From: Lepisosteus oculatus | Taxonomy: Eukaryota; Chordata; Actinopteri; Semionotiformes; Lepisosteidae | NCBI RefSeq assembly: GCF_040954835.1 | Contig: NC_090711.1 | Span: forward strand, 7,137,501-7,201,500 | Direction: 5' to 3' | DNA length: 64,000 nucleotides | Shown here: one piece after another, positions 1 through 13,300 of the stretch | Numbering within the stretch: position 1 is the stretch's first letter | How the letters are laid out: every line of letters begins with the position of its first letter | Notes under the pieces: model-generated | Told to the model about the DNA's origin: nothing | The model's input: only the letters and a program-made list of their open reading frames with translations | Database searches by the model: none | Made by a program: the position numbers and the translations under genes

Positions 1-1039
1 TCAATTTGCAACAGCATTTTCTGTTGTGCTAACAATGAGCAGCGGAATTAAAGGAGGTTTTCCAACCTAAGTTAATTTTAATTAAAATAGTTTTTTATCT
101 TTAAGGTTGCGCCTTGGGGGGCGCCTGAAAGGTTTCTTGGGCGCAGAAATTGAGGCCTCCTGCCAACACAACTGCAATGAACTCAGACATTGTCACACTA
201 GGGTCCAGAGCCAGAGCTAATCCTCACACAAATCCACACACAAAATTGCTTTCCCTCTCTGCTAAAGACTGGGGTGAATGGGAAAGCACATTCCTGCAGC
301 TTTGAATTCAGATTGTTCTGGGAAGTAAGGATTAAATTCTCTTGGATTTACATCAAATAGAAATAAGAAAGGAAAAGAGGTCTTTGTGTTGTATACTAAA
401 ACTAATTCAACATGGTTCCACCAGTTTGCACCAAAACCAAATATAAAAACCCTATGTTAGGTATGTAGTATAACACAATATATTTTGGTAATTTGGCCTC
501 CCTTGGACTCAAGTATGCCAAATACCTTCTGCTTTAAGCACTTCTAATAAGTGGAGTTGATTTGAATGCTTTCAACTAGTTTTAACTAGTTTATCACAAA
601 TTCATTTCAGCTCGGAAACCCTTTTTGTTTTTGGTAGTGATTACAGCAGCAGGAAATCCAAATATACACCTGGAAAATCAGTAGTGCCGTTACTGGCGTG
701 AATAAATTGTTGACTTCTGCCCTGCCTCATCTTCTCGTGCACAGAGACACACTCACACACCATTTGTTTGGATTAGAGTCAGTGTTGTTGCTTCAAGCAG
801 TTTTCAAATGACCACTGCCCCCTAAAAAGTCCCAACTGCATGACATCATAATTTAATTGAAGCATAGAACTATTCTCATTCCCCTTTGTTAGAAGTGAAA
901 GTTTGGAATGTGGAATCTGTTGGTAGAGCACATCAGTTTACAGTGAGCCCAGAAAGGTGTTATTGATCTGTTTAAAGCAAGCATGTAAAAAACGTTTTTC
1001 CTGCAGTGCCACTGTGCTGGATATAGGGTGTTTTCCATG
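1..1039. other. Upstream flank of ndrg3
   Basis: AT-rich sequence with no recognised exon, repeat family or RNA gene; presumably upstream intergenic or a longer 5' intron. Confidence 0.4.
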
Positions 1040-1309
1040 CTTCTTTGGCACTCCACCCCACCTGACCTTCCTAAATCCAATTACCAGCCACACACAGCCC
1101 AGACAGCTCCGGACACTTTATGCTTACCAAGCGAGAACTGCAGTCATTCCCTCTGCGCACCTCCCTCTCTCGCTCTCTCGCTTCCTCGCTCTGCTCTATC
1201 GCACTCTCCTCCCATCTTCTGGAGGGTCAGGCTGCTTGGAAACACTGTTTCTCCTTTTCGGCTGGCAGCGCTCTCAGTGCTTTCTCTCCCGCCCCGCCTC
1301 AAGAGAAAG
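1040..1309 (+). promoter_or_regulatory. ndrg3: Probable ndrg3 promoter / 5' UTR region
   Basis: A CT-rich, relatively CpG-containing stretch (CTCTCTCGCTCTCTCGC near 1166-1190) lies just upstream of the inferred first ATG at 1310. It looks like the pyrimidine-rich 5' UTR and initiator region of a TATA-less vertebrate promoter. No TATA box is obvious and the transcription start cannot be placed from sequence alone. Confidence 0.4.
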
Positions 1310-1360
1310 ATGACTGCCGAGCTGGATCTGAACCACATCGCGTGCGCAGTAGTTGGAGTG
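1310..1360 (+). CDS. ndrg3: Inferred first coding exon of ndrg3 (17 codons)
   Basis: ATG at 1310 opens 17 codons ([17 protein letters not shown]) ended by a strong GTGAGT donor at 1361. The junction is phase 0, matching the phase-0 acceptor of the EHDIE exon at 5747. The peptide does not resemble the usual NDRG3 start, which carries an EIKPLL-like motif, so this may be an alternative first exon or a fortuitous one. The surrounding promoter-like base composition supports it. Confidence 0.45.
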
Positions 1361-4300
1361 GTGAGTGAGCAGGAGTGCGAATCGGACACGATTGCTTTGC
1401 CTTTCTAAATTGTCGTTCATTTGCAGTGTGTTACTGTAATTACAGGGTGGCTGCTTTTGTAAAGCAGTGGGCTGTGGTTGTGTGTGGACGCTGGCAGTGG
1501 GCAATGTGCAGGTGCTACGGCTCTTATCTTCCCACTGTTCTGTCTCTGGGCCCGTCAAGAGTAGCCACACAAGAAAGAGAAGGGTTGTGTGTTGAAAAGA
1601 GCAGATTTGTTACTTTTCTTCCCCACCAGAGTGATGTAAATGAGAAGTTATAGCTCACAGATTGTGTAGCCCTGAGGAAAAGGGATGGGCTAGCACAGAA
1701 TCCACTTTAAGCTTTTCTCCCAATTGCAACAGTGAAACGCGTTTTTGCATCTCCTCGTACAGTGCTCATACAGTATTTAGCACTGCATCGGAAAAGCACA
1801 GCAGTATTGTTTGCTACTGCAGAATTATTTTTTTTTTCAAATGGTGATGTATGCCCAGGGTTTAGCAGACGTGCTATAATAAAAGGAGTGAACAATTTTA
1901 ATTATCACCCAGAAAATTTTGCAGAATCCTGTATGTGTCAATGCTCATAACAAAAACCTAAAAAAACAATCCACTTTGTTTGTTGTTATTACTACTGCTA
2001 TTTTTATTCACGTTTTATCCATGATATTGGGATTTATTATCCTCTGTTCTCCATTAGTCTGGAATCCCTGCACAGACAGTACTGCATCTCTTTGTTGCAG
2101 ATGTGCACCAAAAACTGCTGTTTCATTGAAGGCTATTAGCTGTTCTAACTTCATCCCGATCCTGCACACGAGTAAGATGGTATTTTGCAGTGCTCTTAGG
2201 AATACATTTACAGGTATATGTGGAGGAATTCTTAGTATAAAATCAGACTTGTCATAACAATGCACCACAGTCTCTTATTCTGCTAGGCGATGTCCCTTCT
2301 GTTTCATCTGAATGAGTATTAATGAATGCTGTCCCTCATGCGGACACATGGTATCACTGAAGACTATGAAATCTCAGTCAGTTGATGTTTTCATCCTATT
2401 TTATTTAACAAGTGCAGTTCTGCTATTGAGCATCCTTAACCCTCCACGCTCTGTCTCAGAACATGGAAATCGAAAATCGCATTTCCTTGTTTCCAGATTA
2501 TAAAATAGAATTCAGTTACCCTACATTAATCAGGCTCTTTTTCAAGTTTTACTTTGACTACTACTTTTTGTGCCCTTTTCCAAAAAAGCGTACTTTTGTT
2601 GTGGCGAGAGGGGACTTTCCCTTCGTTTGCTATGACTGGAATCGGAGCGATGAGGAGAGTGGGGAAAGTGGTATCCCATTAAAGCTCATCACCTAGACCT
2701 CTGTTGCCGCCCACTGATGTCTTTCTAGAAGTGTCTTTTCTGCACTGTGTATTGTCCTTTTAGAACTAATGTCATGGCAGAGCTACTCGAGGCATTGCCA
2801 GTCTGTCTTCACTTCTGTGAAGAAGAATCTTGCTCTTCCCAGTTATTTTTATTGCAAATTTACCTGAGGTTTAAATTTCCATTTTTATTAGGTGCCATTT
2901 CCTTGCATCCTTTTTTTCAGTATCGACATCTGTGTGGAAAGATTGCATGATAATGCAGAAAGAGAGAGAGCTGTTTTCTTTCAAGATGGGTCAGACTGGA
3001 CAAAAATGGCTTTATTCAGTGAATCTTCTAAATTTCCAAATTGCTTAGTTGTGTAGAAGGTGGCTTAGGGGCTTTCTCAAGCAGTAATCTCAGTTTGTTT
3101 TCTGAGTCAGGTTTGGGTTTTCATTTTTCGCTCCCTTCTTTGTTTATATTATATTTGCAAGGCAGACAGTTGCAGCAAGTCTGCGGCCGATCACGGTATA
3201 TAGGGGCAGCTTCCCCGTGCAAACAAGACGATTTTTGCAGCAATTGCGGTAGATACAACGGGGTAGCTCCCAAACCTGTTTATAACATTTTTCATACTGA
3301 GAGTGCGGTTAAGCACAACCCTTTTCGAAAACCCTGAAGAAAACGAGCAACAAGGAGCCGTATCTCTGATGTGGAAGGTCTTTCCCCAGGTGGGGAGTCC
3401 CAGGTGTGGGTGTTCAGTTACTACAGTCCCTGGGCTCAAAGACAAGGTGCTTAACCAGGCCTCCCCCATGTTCAATTCTCTGTTCTATATTTACTCCTCT
3501 TAAACGTAGTTTTCAAAATGCTAATCCCACAGCTGCTAACTTGGTCATGCCTTTACAAAGCCACCAAGTTTCTTGAGAATCTGTCAGAAAGATAGTTTTT
3601 TTTGTTCTTACTCGACACTTTGTTTTAGTGCTTTTTTTGTTGTTTTCATGCAAATTCACTAGATAAAATTGACACCAGATTAGTTCCCAGATTTTGTGCT
3701 TCAATAAAACACTAATCCCCCCGATTAAATCCTACTGTAGTCAAGTCTTGCCAGTTTGTTCTTTGTTATATAATCATCAAGGCAGATATTATTGGGCAAA
3801 CAATAAGCAAAATAGAATGTTTTCCTTCTAGCTCTATGCTTATTGGGCATGGTAGAAATAATGCACTGAACAGCAAATAGCATTGCTTCAAATGTCTCGC
3901 TTCAGGTTCTAGGTTTAAAGAAACTAGCTTGCTGGACTGTGACTACTCCCGACGTTACACATATTTCTATCTATAATTACTTTACAAATAAGCGTGGAAT
4001 GCTCTCCGTTTCAATAATGATTAAACATCATGTCTTTCAGTACATGTACAGTAGGTGATAGTCAAATTGCACAGTGTTTTGGAAAGAATGTTTTTTTTCC
4101 CTTAAAATTGAAATACCGTATGTTCCAGGATATGAAGTAACAAAACCCTGCAGTGACACCTTTCATAATGAATCTGTAAATGTACCCGAGGCATCAAAAA
4201 CCTGTTCAAATATTTGATTGAGTGACTGTTCCATGCTCTCACAAACATTGGCTGTGTTCACATGTTGCTGAGGGGAGCAGAAGATCGATGACTTCATTTG

Positions 4301-7300
4301 TTGAAGCCTAGTCCAGGGTCTGATGGAAAGATGACTAAGGCTGGCACTCTCCATTGTTGATTTTCAGCTGGCTTCCAAGATCTCACCCCTTTTAAAGAAA
4401 CTAGTTTTTTTCAAAAGTTAGTGAGATCAAAGCTTGTGCAAATCTTTGTTTATTTGACTAATGTTGTAATAAAAATCTGTAGTGATCTAAACTGAGGTAA
4501 TTTGATAGCTTCGCTTATATACTGATTTTTGCTCTCTTGGAGGAACAGAATGCCTGTTGGATGCTGTTAATACAGATGACCCAGTCAATGGGTCTATGAC
4601 ACATCTAATATATTTTACTGCAGTCCTATCCGTGGTTTATGATGCAAACTAAGGAAGAAGGCTGCTGACAGATATGGATTAATTCGTTTTGTTTGCTTGC
4701 ACATGTAGGCTCATCTGGATACCCGAGTTCGTACATTTCATTAGATTGTAGAGGCAACTGCAAGTCATTCCGTGCTTCATAGTTTTGCTAAAATAGGCCC
4801 CAAGGGATGCACAGCAAGGATATTTCCGTACAAAGATAATTTGATTACAGGCAGACGTCACTGGCCATTATCTAGTAAACAGCATTACAGCTGTGACACA
4901 GTTCCATGTCCTCAATTTGCGCTGGGCTTTCTTTTGAAGACATCACAGAGTCAGAAATGGGACCTTTTTCACTTCTGACCTAAACAGAGATTTTGTGATC
5001 TGATCAGGAAGACCTAGTGATCTCAGACAATGGGCACATGCATCTCAGTATGACCGCAAGTGCATCAATTTGCTGTGGAAACAATTCTGCTTTTTGAGCC
5101 CCTTGCATCACATGATCTTATCATTCTGAAAATGACCACATTTGCAATTGCACAAGGACATAGTGATGCAGATATCCTTTTATCTATTTAAAAAAACTGA
5201 AGTGGTTGTGCTTCCCAGTATTTTGTCCCTTAACCTGCTTTCTTGATTGTCATTACATTACAATAAATGTACTGTATAGAAAGTTTGCAAGGATGTTTTG
5301 ATGTGTATAATGTTAGCGATTTAAAATATTTACTATACCCTACTATGTTTGAAATACCAAAAGAAGTTTTGAAAATGACATTCTTGCAGTGGTACATATT
5401 TCAATGAACAAAATCCATACGATAAAATTGTACACCCCAATTGCAGGCATTTCTTACAATAAAAATGGAACCTTGGTATATCCTGGAGCTGTTGAATACG
5501 ACATTTGATCGCATCCTATATGTCCTGTATTTATTAACGAAGGATAAGCCTCTGGGGAATCTGAAATGAAATTTCTTTGGTGGAAAAACAGAACCGCATG
5601 TTCCCCACTGCCTCTCTCTTTTGGGCACAATTTGTGGATCACTCAGTTGTGGAGGAGCCAGAGTGCGTCGTAAGTTAAGCGGCCTGCTTGCGGCTGCTGG
5701 TCACCCGGCCCTGACTGAAGCAGCACTTGTTTCTCGTCGTCTCCAGGAGCATGACATCGAGACTCCGCATGGCGTCCTCCACGTCACCATGCGCGGAACC
5801 CCCAAGGGCAACAGACCGGTCATCCTCACTTATCACGATATCGGCCTGAACCGTGAGTACTCCCTGTGGGTATGGCTTCTTGTGAGCTTTCTCAGGAAGA
5901 GAAAGGCAAAGGCAACATCTGCTGTTTAGATTTCATGATGGCATGTGTCAGGTTCCAGATCTCCAAGGACTGTCCTTTGGCTGTATTCTAGAAATCCTCA
6001 ATGTCTTTTCTTTAAGGGAGATTCAGAATAGAGTGACGTTGTGTGGGGTAATAATAACTGGCGTCAGTATATTCGATTTTGACCAAAAACAGATCTAAAT
6101 TTGCTGGTAAATAAAAAAAATTGTTAACATATTGCAGCACTTCAGCTTTATATTGCTTTTGTGTTTTTAACAGTTTACTATAACTATGGCTGTGGCCAGT
6201 TATAATCATAATTATCTGCCAGTTCATTTTAAATACCTTTCCTGAACCCACTAACAAGTAGTCAGTGTGGTTAATGGTAATTTTAATGTTTTGAGTGCCT
6301 ACAACCCTACAATACTGTAGTGCTAAGAAGCCACTAAAGTACTGTGCTATAGTATATTTTTACAGGGTACATTGTCTTGGAAAAAGAAAGCACATTAAAG
6401 AAATGTGAGATTGCCTTGGCCTGGGCAGCACTCCAGGTGCAGAGATTTAGGCCATTAGGCCAGAATACACATTACATCATGTCCACCTGTTTCTTCCTGA
6501 GTGGCCTTTCAGCATTGGCGATGAGGTTAGCAGGAACGAACTGAATTGTATTAAAATGCAATGGCCAGGCTGTGTCTGCATGTCTCATGCTGTCAGCTTC
6601 AACATTTAAAATTCTCCAGGAGGCTCCCTGGCATGTTTCTGTTGGTTAGGTAGCTCTGAAGAGAAGTTCGCCACAGCTTCAGCGTTCCGTTGCCTAACGA
6701 ATAGAGTGTTATTTATACGAGATGGGCAGGTAGGAGACTCATGCCCATGCGTGCATCTTTCTGTTGTCCCGCTCAGATAAGTCCTGCTTCAACACACTCT
6801 TCAACTTCGAAGACATGCAGGAGATCACACAGCACTTCGCAGTTGTCCATGTGGACGCACCTGGGCAGCAAGAGAATGCCCCCCCATTCCCTGCTGGGTA
6901 AGAACCTGGGCCGATCCAGTCTAAGGAGCAAACTAAGAGTTTGCCTGCCTGGAAGTCACCTTCCACTGTTCCTAACGCCATTAAGATTTAGGGCCGTGTT
7001 CTGGGGAGGTTTGTATAAACTTCTATGTCAGGATGTTCTTTTCTTCCAGATTTTTGCCTTGTCATTTTTGAAAGGCAGTAATGGATTTCTTCAAACATTA
7101 CTGCTCACAGCAGAAGTGATCATTTGAGACATGGATCATATAAATATCTTTTATCTGAACAAATATGACTTGATTTTTTTAATTTAATTTAATAAAATCT
7201 ATATTGATATGACTTAACAATCTCAAAAGATCTCGATCTACAACAGGGGGTAGTTTTTAATCTATGTGTACGTGTATTTTGGTATGTGTGTATGCATATT

Positions 7301-10300
7301 AGTTTATGTTCATAAACTTGTTTGAAAAAATGTTTTTTGTGAAATATAGTATTCTTCATCACATAACACTGCCTTGTTTGCTAATATGTTCGTCTCCTGC
7401 ATGCATGCAAGTACGGAAAAGAGGGCCCTTCATACCATAACATAAGCTAGCTGGATAGTACATATAATAGTGCAATTGTATTCTTTGTTCATTCCGAAGA
7501 GCTCCTATTGCTGATCCCCTGTTCCCGAGGTAGTTAATAACATGTCCTTCATATAGCCTGCGACAGCTCAGTCAATGACACACTGGTGACCCCCAGACCC
7601 CAGGTCTCACTCACTGTTATAACGTAGGCCTTAGAGGTAGAAACTTTCCTTCTCACATCAGCATAGTACAAGACCATATGTTGGGGTTGAAAGCACTCTT
7701 ACTGCCCTTCATAGGTTTTACAAGCAAAGCCAACCTTTTAACCAAATTGTAGTAATATAGCAGAAAGGAAATACTTTTGACTTGACTTATGGAAATGGAT
7801 CAGAAATGCCCTAAGCATCTCTTAGCCTTTACAAGAAGCTGTAGCTCGTAAACCTGAAATGGATCCAAGCCCAGTGGGACAGGAGTATCACCGGTTTCAT
7901 GCAAAAATGCTTGAGCACTAAATTTCTCGGTTCTTGTTAAATTGAAGAACACTGTGGTTGTAGAGATCTGGGTCTTTCCTTATAGGTGACTGTTCAGCCT
8001 TTTCAGCTTTTAAAGAAAAACAGCTCAGGCTGTTTTTTAAAGGCTGGGAGGATAACATGCAGTTTCTCGTTGCTAGTCCTCATTATTTCTTTGCACGTTT
8101 TGGAATGTTACAATTGCTGTAGTGTAAATTCCACATGTCCTCACAGGTACCAGTACCCCAGCATGGAGGAGCTTGCCGAGATGCTCCCTTCTGTTTTAAC
8201 ACACCTGAAGTAAGTTCCACGTGCAGTGCACAGCAGAGTCTGCCTATTGATTTGTTTCCTAGAAGTCTAGACAGACATGGAAATGCCTGGCGTGATCTTT
8301 ATGGAACGTTATTCATGATTATTTTTTACTTTATGCTAAAAACAATTTAAGCCATTTAAAGAATTGTATTGACAGGAACTAAAAGATGACATTTCATCTT
8401 CAAAACGGGGATCTGGTCTTTCTAACCTTTTTGTTTGCTGTTTTGCTGTGCTTTATTTAAACAGAATAAGCAGCATTATGGGGATTGGCGTGGGAGCTGG
8501 GGCCTACATTCTGACCACACTGGCGGTAGGTTAAGTGGGATTTCTCACTTGAGTTTGACTGCCTAGTTGGCTCGAGTGGACCACAGGATGCATCTTGTGA
8601 ATTCATCCAGATGTTTACCTTTCTTATAGAGACCAAAACACTTCACAAATTCAATTCACATTTTTTGTGTTAGCACGTTTTCTTGTTCAAATTGAGGAAT
8701 CAGGATAGGTCAGTAACCCGTTATCACTGTACATGACTTTAATCAGTTGTTAAATGTGTCATTTTAAATCTGCACATACTTGATTATTATATATCAAGGT
8801 TGTATCTTTCATGGTTGATGTCTATAAAAGTCTTATCCCTCTTTAAACTTTTGGATCGAATGGAAGGGTCTCTTGTTGACGAAAACCTTGATCTTTAACT
8901 GGGTTTAAGTAAATGCAGTAGACCAATTTAAATACAGGTAGAGGTGTCACTTTTTTTTCTATGCAAATGTATTTCTAATGCATGGCCTAAAATGACTTAG
9001 ACATCACATGCAGTACCCGTATGGAGGGTAGAATCCCCATATCCCATGATATAAGGAGGTAATGACCCCTCCCACACTGTCTTATCCCTGCATGGGTTTA
9101 CTGCCATACTCTGCACCATGTTTCCAGCTCATTCTAATCCCTCTATAAAAAGGTAATAGGATTTACGATAGATTGTGTTCTGAGGCTTTACCTCTGGCCT
9201 CACTATTTTTTTAGATTGATGTCACACATGTTTTCGGAAACTGACTGACCTGCACTGTTCTATATTTAGAGTCTTGTGGTCCCTTTTGCTGTGTCACCAG
9301 TTTTCTGCAGGCTTGACAAGATGTCTCGGGCTGCTGAAACATTAATGTAGGAAAGAGACCAGCATTAGAATGCTGGAGTGATTCTAATACCGAGAATGCT
9401 CGAGTGAGCAGAGCACTAAAAGCCTCTTGGCTCCTGGCGAGTGTGCAGATTCCCCAGTCAGTTCTGTTGTCAGGTCTGCTCCCTAAGTCATGTGTTTCTT
9501 GTGGTCTGCAGCTCAACCAGCCCAACCTGGTGGAGGGATTGGTGCTCATCAATATCGATCCTTGTGCAAAAGGTTGGATCGACTGGGCAGCTTCAAAGGT
9601 AAATATTTATATTGCACGTATGAAATGTAAGTATTCCTGTTTAATATATATTTATAAATAGCGCTGGGAGCCCTATCCTCCAGCCTGATCATGTGCAGTA
9701 GTGTACTCGGGTAATCTACTTACCCAAGGCATAGACTATGTGAGGAGTTAATCCAGTCTCACTGCACTGCTGGAGCTGCAGATTTGGTGTTATTTACTAT
9801 TTTTTATGGATAATCTGTGGTTTGTTTACAATCAACCAAGTCTTCAATGTTCAAGAAGCTTGTCCACCTTGTCACTTGTCCACCTGTCTCTTTGAGAAGA
9901 AAAGGTGAAGTGTGCTATAATATTGTTCTGAGAGGGATTTTAAGAAGAATGATTAATGTTGTAATATGATTTGAATGCATGAGGTTTGCTCCTACAATTC
10001 TATCGCAATTATGGAAAAGTTATAGAGGTGGCTGCTGAAATTCCTTGCTGTTTATGCAAAACAAATGTTCTTCTGCAGTGCAGTTAGCTTACCCTTGCTA
10101 GCGCAATTGAAAACAGATAATGTAACGTCTTGACTTCTTTTCTAGCTCACTGGATGGACAAGCAATTTAGTGGACATTGTGATGGCTCATCACTTCAGTC
10201 ATGTGAGTCTGAGTTGTTTACCTGCTGCACAGATTGCTTCATTATTGGATATCTGTTTACAATACTCAGCTAATCTCTTCTGATAAAGTGCAAATGGCAC

Positions 10301-13300
10301 CCACACATCATATCTGATTCATCTGGCTTAATCTGATTGGTCTCAGTAAATATTGTATCTAGCAGCATGTGAATGAAGCCTAAAGCCAGCATTTCACTTC
10401 AGACATGCTACAACATTGTAAGTTATCCAGATGTAGGTAGAGGTGAGGCGTTTGTTTCAACAGGCAAAGGGTTCTGTTTCAGTCTTTTTTTTTAAAGTAA
10501 TACCATACCCACAGTGTCTGGGTTCCCAATAAGGTTTTCCTTATGTGTCCTCACAGGAGGAGCTTCAGGATAATCAGGAGCTGATCCAGACGTATCGCCT
10601 TCACATTGCACAGGACATCAATCAGGACAACCTGAATCTTTTCTTCACCTCTTACAACAGGTACTGTATAAACTGCACAGCCTCCTTCCCATCAGCCCTC
10701 TGATGGACTCAATCACCCATCAGCCCTCTGTCTTCCCTTCACCCAATGATGGTGAGCCACTGTTAGCTTCAGCACCCAGAATTCTGTGTTTTTCCATGAA
10801 GTGACACTATTGACAGTACAGAACCAGTCCAGTCTTTATGCATCTTTGCATAAAACAAATAAGATATACAAACTTTGTAAATCAAGCCTGGAGCAGTTGA
10901 TTGAAGATGAAAGTGATCCTGACTGTGGACATCTAATGGAGAAAATGTTAAATCTGTGGCACTGAGAGATGCGACTTTAAATAACAAGATGAGGAAATCT
11001 TGTGATGAGAAAATAGAATTCAGCCTGTTAGAGCTTATCATTTTTGATACACTAAGTGATTAAGTCCATTTCTATAGAATACAGTGCATTCAAAGTGTTC
11101 TGGTCTTTATATACACTTTTATGAAAATTAACCAAATAGAAAGAAAATGTGACAGGTGTCTGTATGTTTATATTGAAACCCATAGGCAGAATGACACACA
11201 TAGTACCTGATAGCAAGCATTGTACATGTTGCACTGTAGGTGCTTCTTGTTGAACGCAGTGATGTAAAAGTTCATGGTGTTCTGTAAGGGTTCTGGAAAA
11301 TATGCAATAGAGTAGCTAGGGGCATGGGGGTTCAATTGTGTGGCTTGCTTGCTTGCGACATTTCAAACCACAAATCTGTGCCTGACACAGAGGCTTGCTA
11401 TAAAGTAGTGTGGTTCTGAGACACGTGACACGCATCATCCTACAGTCTGACCTCGTTGTGGAAACAAGAAGGCTGACAGAAGCCCACATGGGGTCAGCCT
11501 GCTTGGAAACAGCTGGGCGTGAATGGGGGTCTTGAGATTTGGAAAAACTGCTGTCATTCTGCAAGGTCTGAATGCGAAAGATTTTATACCGAGTTGAACT
11601 TTTGTTTTATTTGTTTGAAGCCGTCATGATCTTGAGATTGAGAGACCTATCCCCGGCCTGAATGAAGACACAGTGAGCACGCTCAAGTGAGTATGAGTGT
11701 GACTGTTAAGGTAGTCCAGAACATAGCAAAGGTTACTGTGATAGGAGATTGCCATCTCCTCTCAACCTGACATTTGGTCGTGCCGCCAGACCCTTTAAAC
11801 TGATATTGACATTTATCTCGAGGTCAAGCTCCTCTCCTTGTTCTTTCGGGGTTTCTTTTTAGCATTGCACTGGCCCTAAATCTTGTCAACGCTCAGTAAG
11901 AAATCCTGACAATAAAACTACAGATGTCTTAGTGTAGAAATATGTTTCTTTTCAAGGGAGCAGTTCAAACACTCCTTTAACACCATCCTGGTAACACTTT
12001 CATTTTTAGTTTGGAGTTGGCGAGTGCTGTCCACACTGATGACCATTTCTATTGTTTTACCACACTGTCTGGATCAGAACTTTGGAGGAATTCACCTTTT
12101 GTAAATGCCTAAATTACTCATTAATCACTTCCTCAAGTTCTGTTCCCTGAAGTTTTTTTTTAGAAACTGAAGCAACTAGTAACTTCAATACTTTTTTGTA
12201 TCACCTGTTTTATTCTATGAGCTTGACGAAGTCAGAGTATGACAAAAAACAATTGGAACGTTCAATCCGTGTTCATTGAGGTTCACTTGTGATATGTGGT
12301 TTGGGTCCCCCTTAGGTTCTTGGGTTAAGATGTGTTTGTATTCTTTAGTGTAGTATCTTCAGAAATCTACATTCGCTGCTCACAAATGTTCGTAACCCTC
12401 AGTAAAATGAGCTGACTCACTCTTGTGGCTGGCTGGGCCGGAAACAGAACTGGCCGGGCCTTGACAATCTCCGGATCTCAGTGCCATTGAAAACTGTGGG
12501 AACTGGAGGAGTGTGCCGTTTCAATCACAACAGTGTCCCGATCACAACCTCAAATGAGGGAGAACCAGCCAGAAGAATGGGATGGGATGGGGCTGTAGAT
12601 ATTTTCAAATGTTGAGGAGTTCAAGCCATGTCCCAGTGAAGCTCTCCCTGCTTTAAAGACCCAATGCATTATTTGGAGGGCTGTTCCGAAGGTTTTGACC
12701 AGCAGGGAATATAGTCTTTCCCTCTTTTCCACACCAGGTGCCCTGCCTTGCTGGTTGTTGGTGACACCTCACCAGCAGTAGAGGCCGTGGTGAGTTTATT
12801 TTGTTGTATGTTTTTGGTGGTGTCATTACTGATAAATTCAGAATTGTAACTCTCATTTACAGTATCTTACTCCTTATAGTCCTCAAATAAACTTAAGCAC
12901 TCAGAAGAGTGATTTAATATAACAGAAAATGCTGTTTTCTGCTTTTCTAGCCTTATCATCAGCAGTAGATAACCACGCCTGTGTTTTGATGAAGACCATT
13001 AACAGTTTCTGAAAAAGTTCCAGAACAACACATATGAACTCAATTTTACTTTTGTTAAGCTAGAACCTGGAGTGTTGTCTGGGTGGATTTTATGTTGTGT
13101 ATTTTAAAATGTATTTAAAAAACGACTTACAGTGTTACAGGTGAGATTAATAACCTTATCATTTCAAGAATGCTTAAACTGAAATGTATTGTGATATTAT
13201 GTTTTCAATTGCAGGTTGAGTGCAATTCCAGATTAAATCCTACAAAAACAACATTGTTGAAGGTGAGATGTCACTATTGTAGAGAAAGTTTGGTGATGTT

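Noticed and set aside
1028..1408. 126-codon open frame near the start of the window
   Set aside because: Ser/Pro/Leu-rich product of the CT-rich ndrg3 promoter/5' UTR; it reads through the inferred first exon in another frame.
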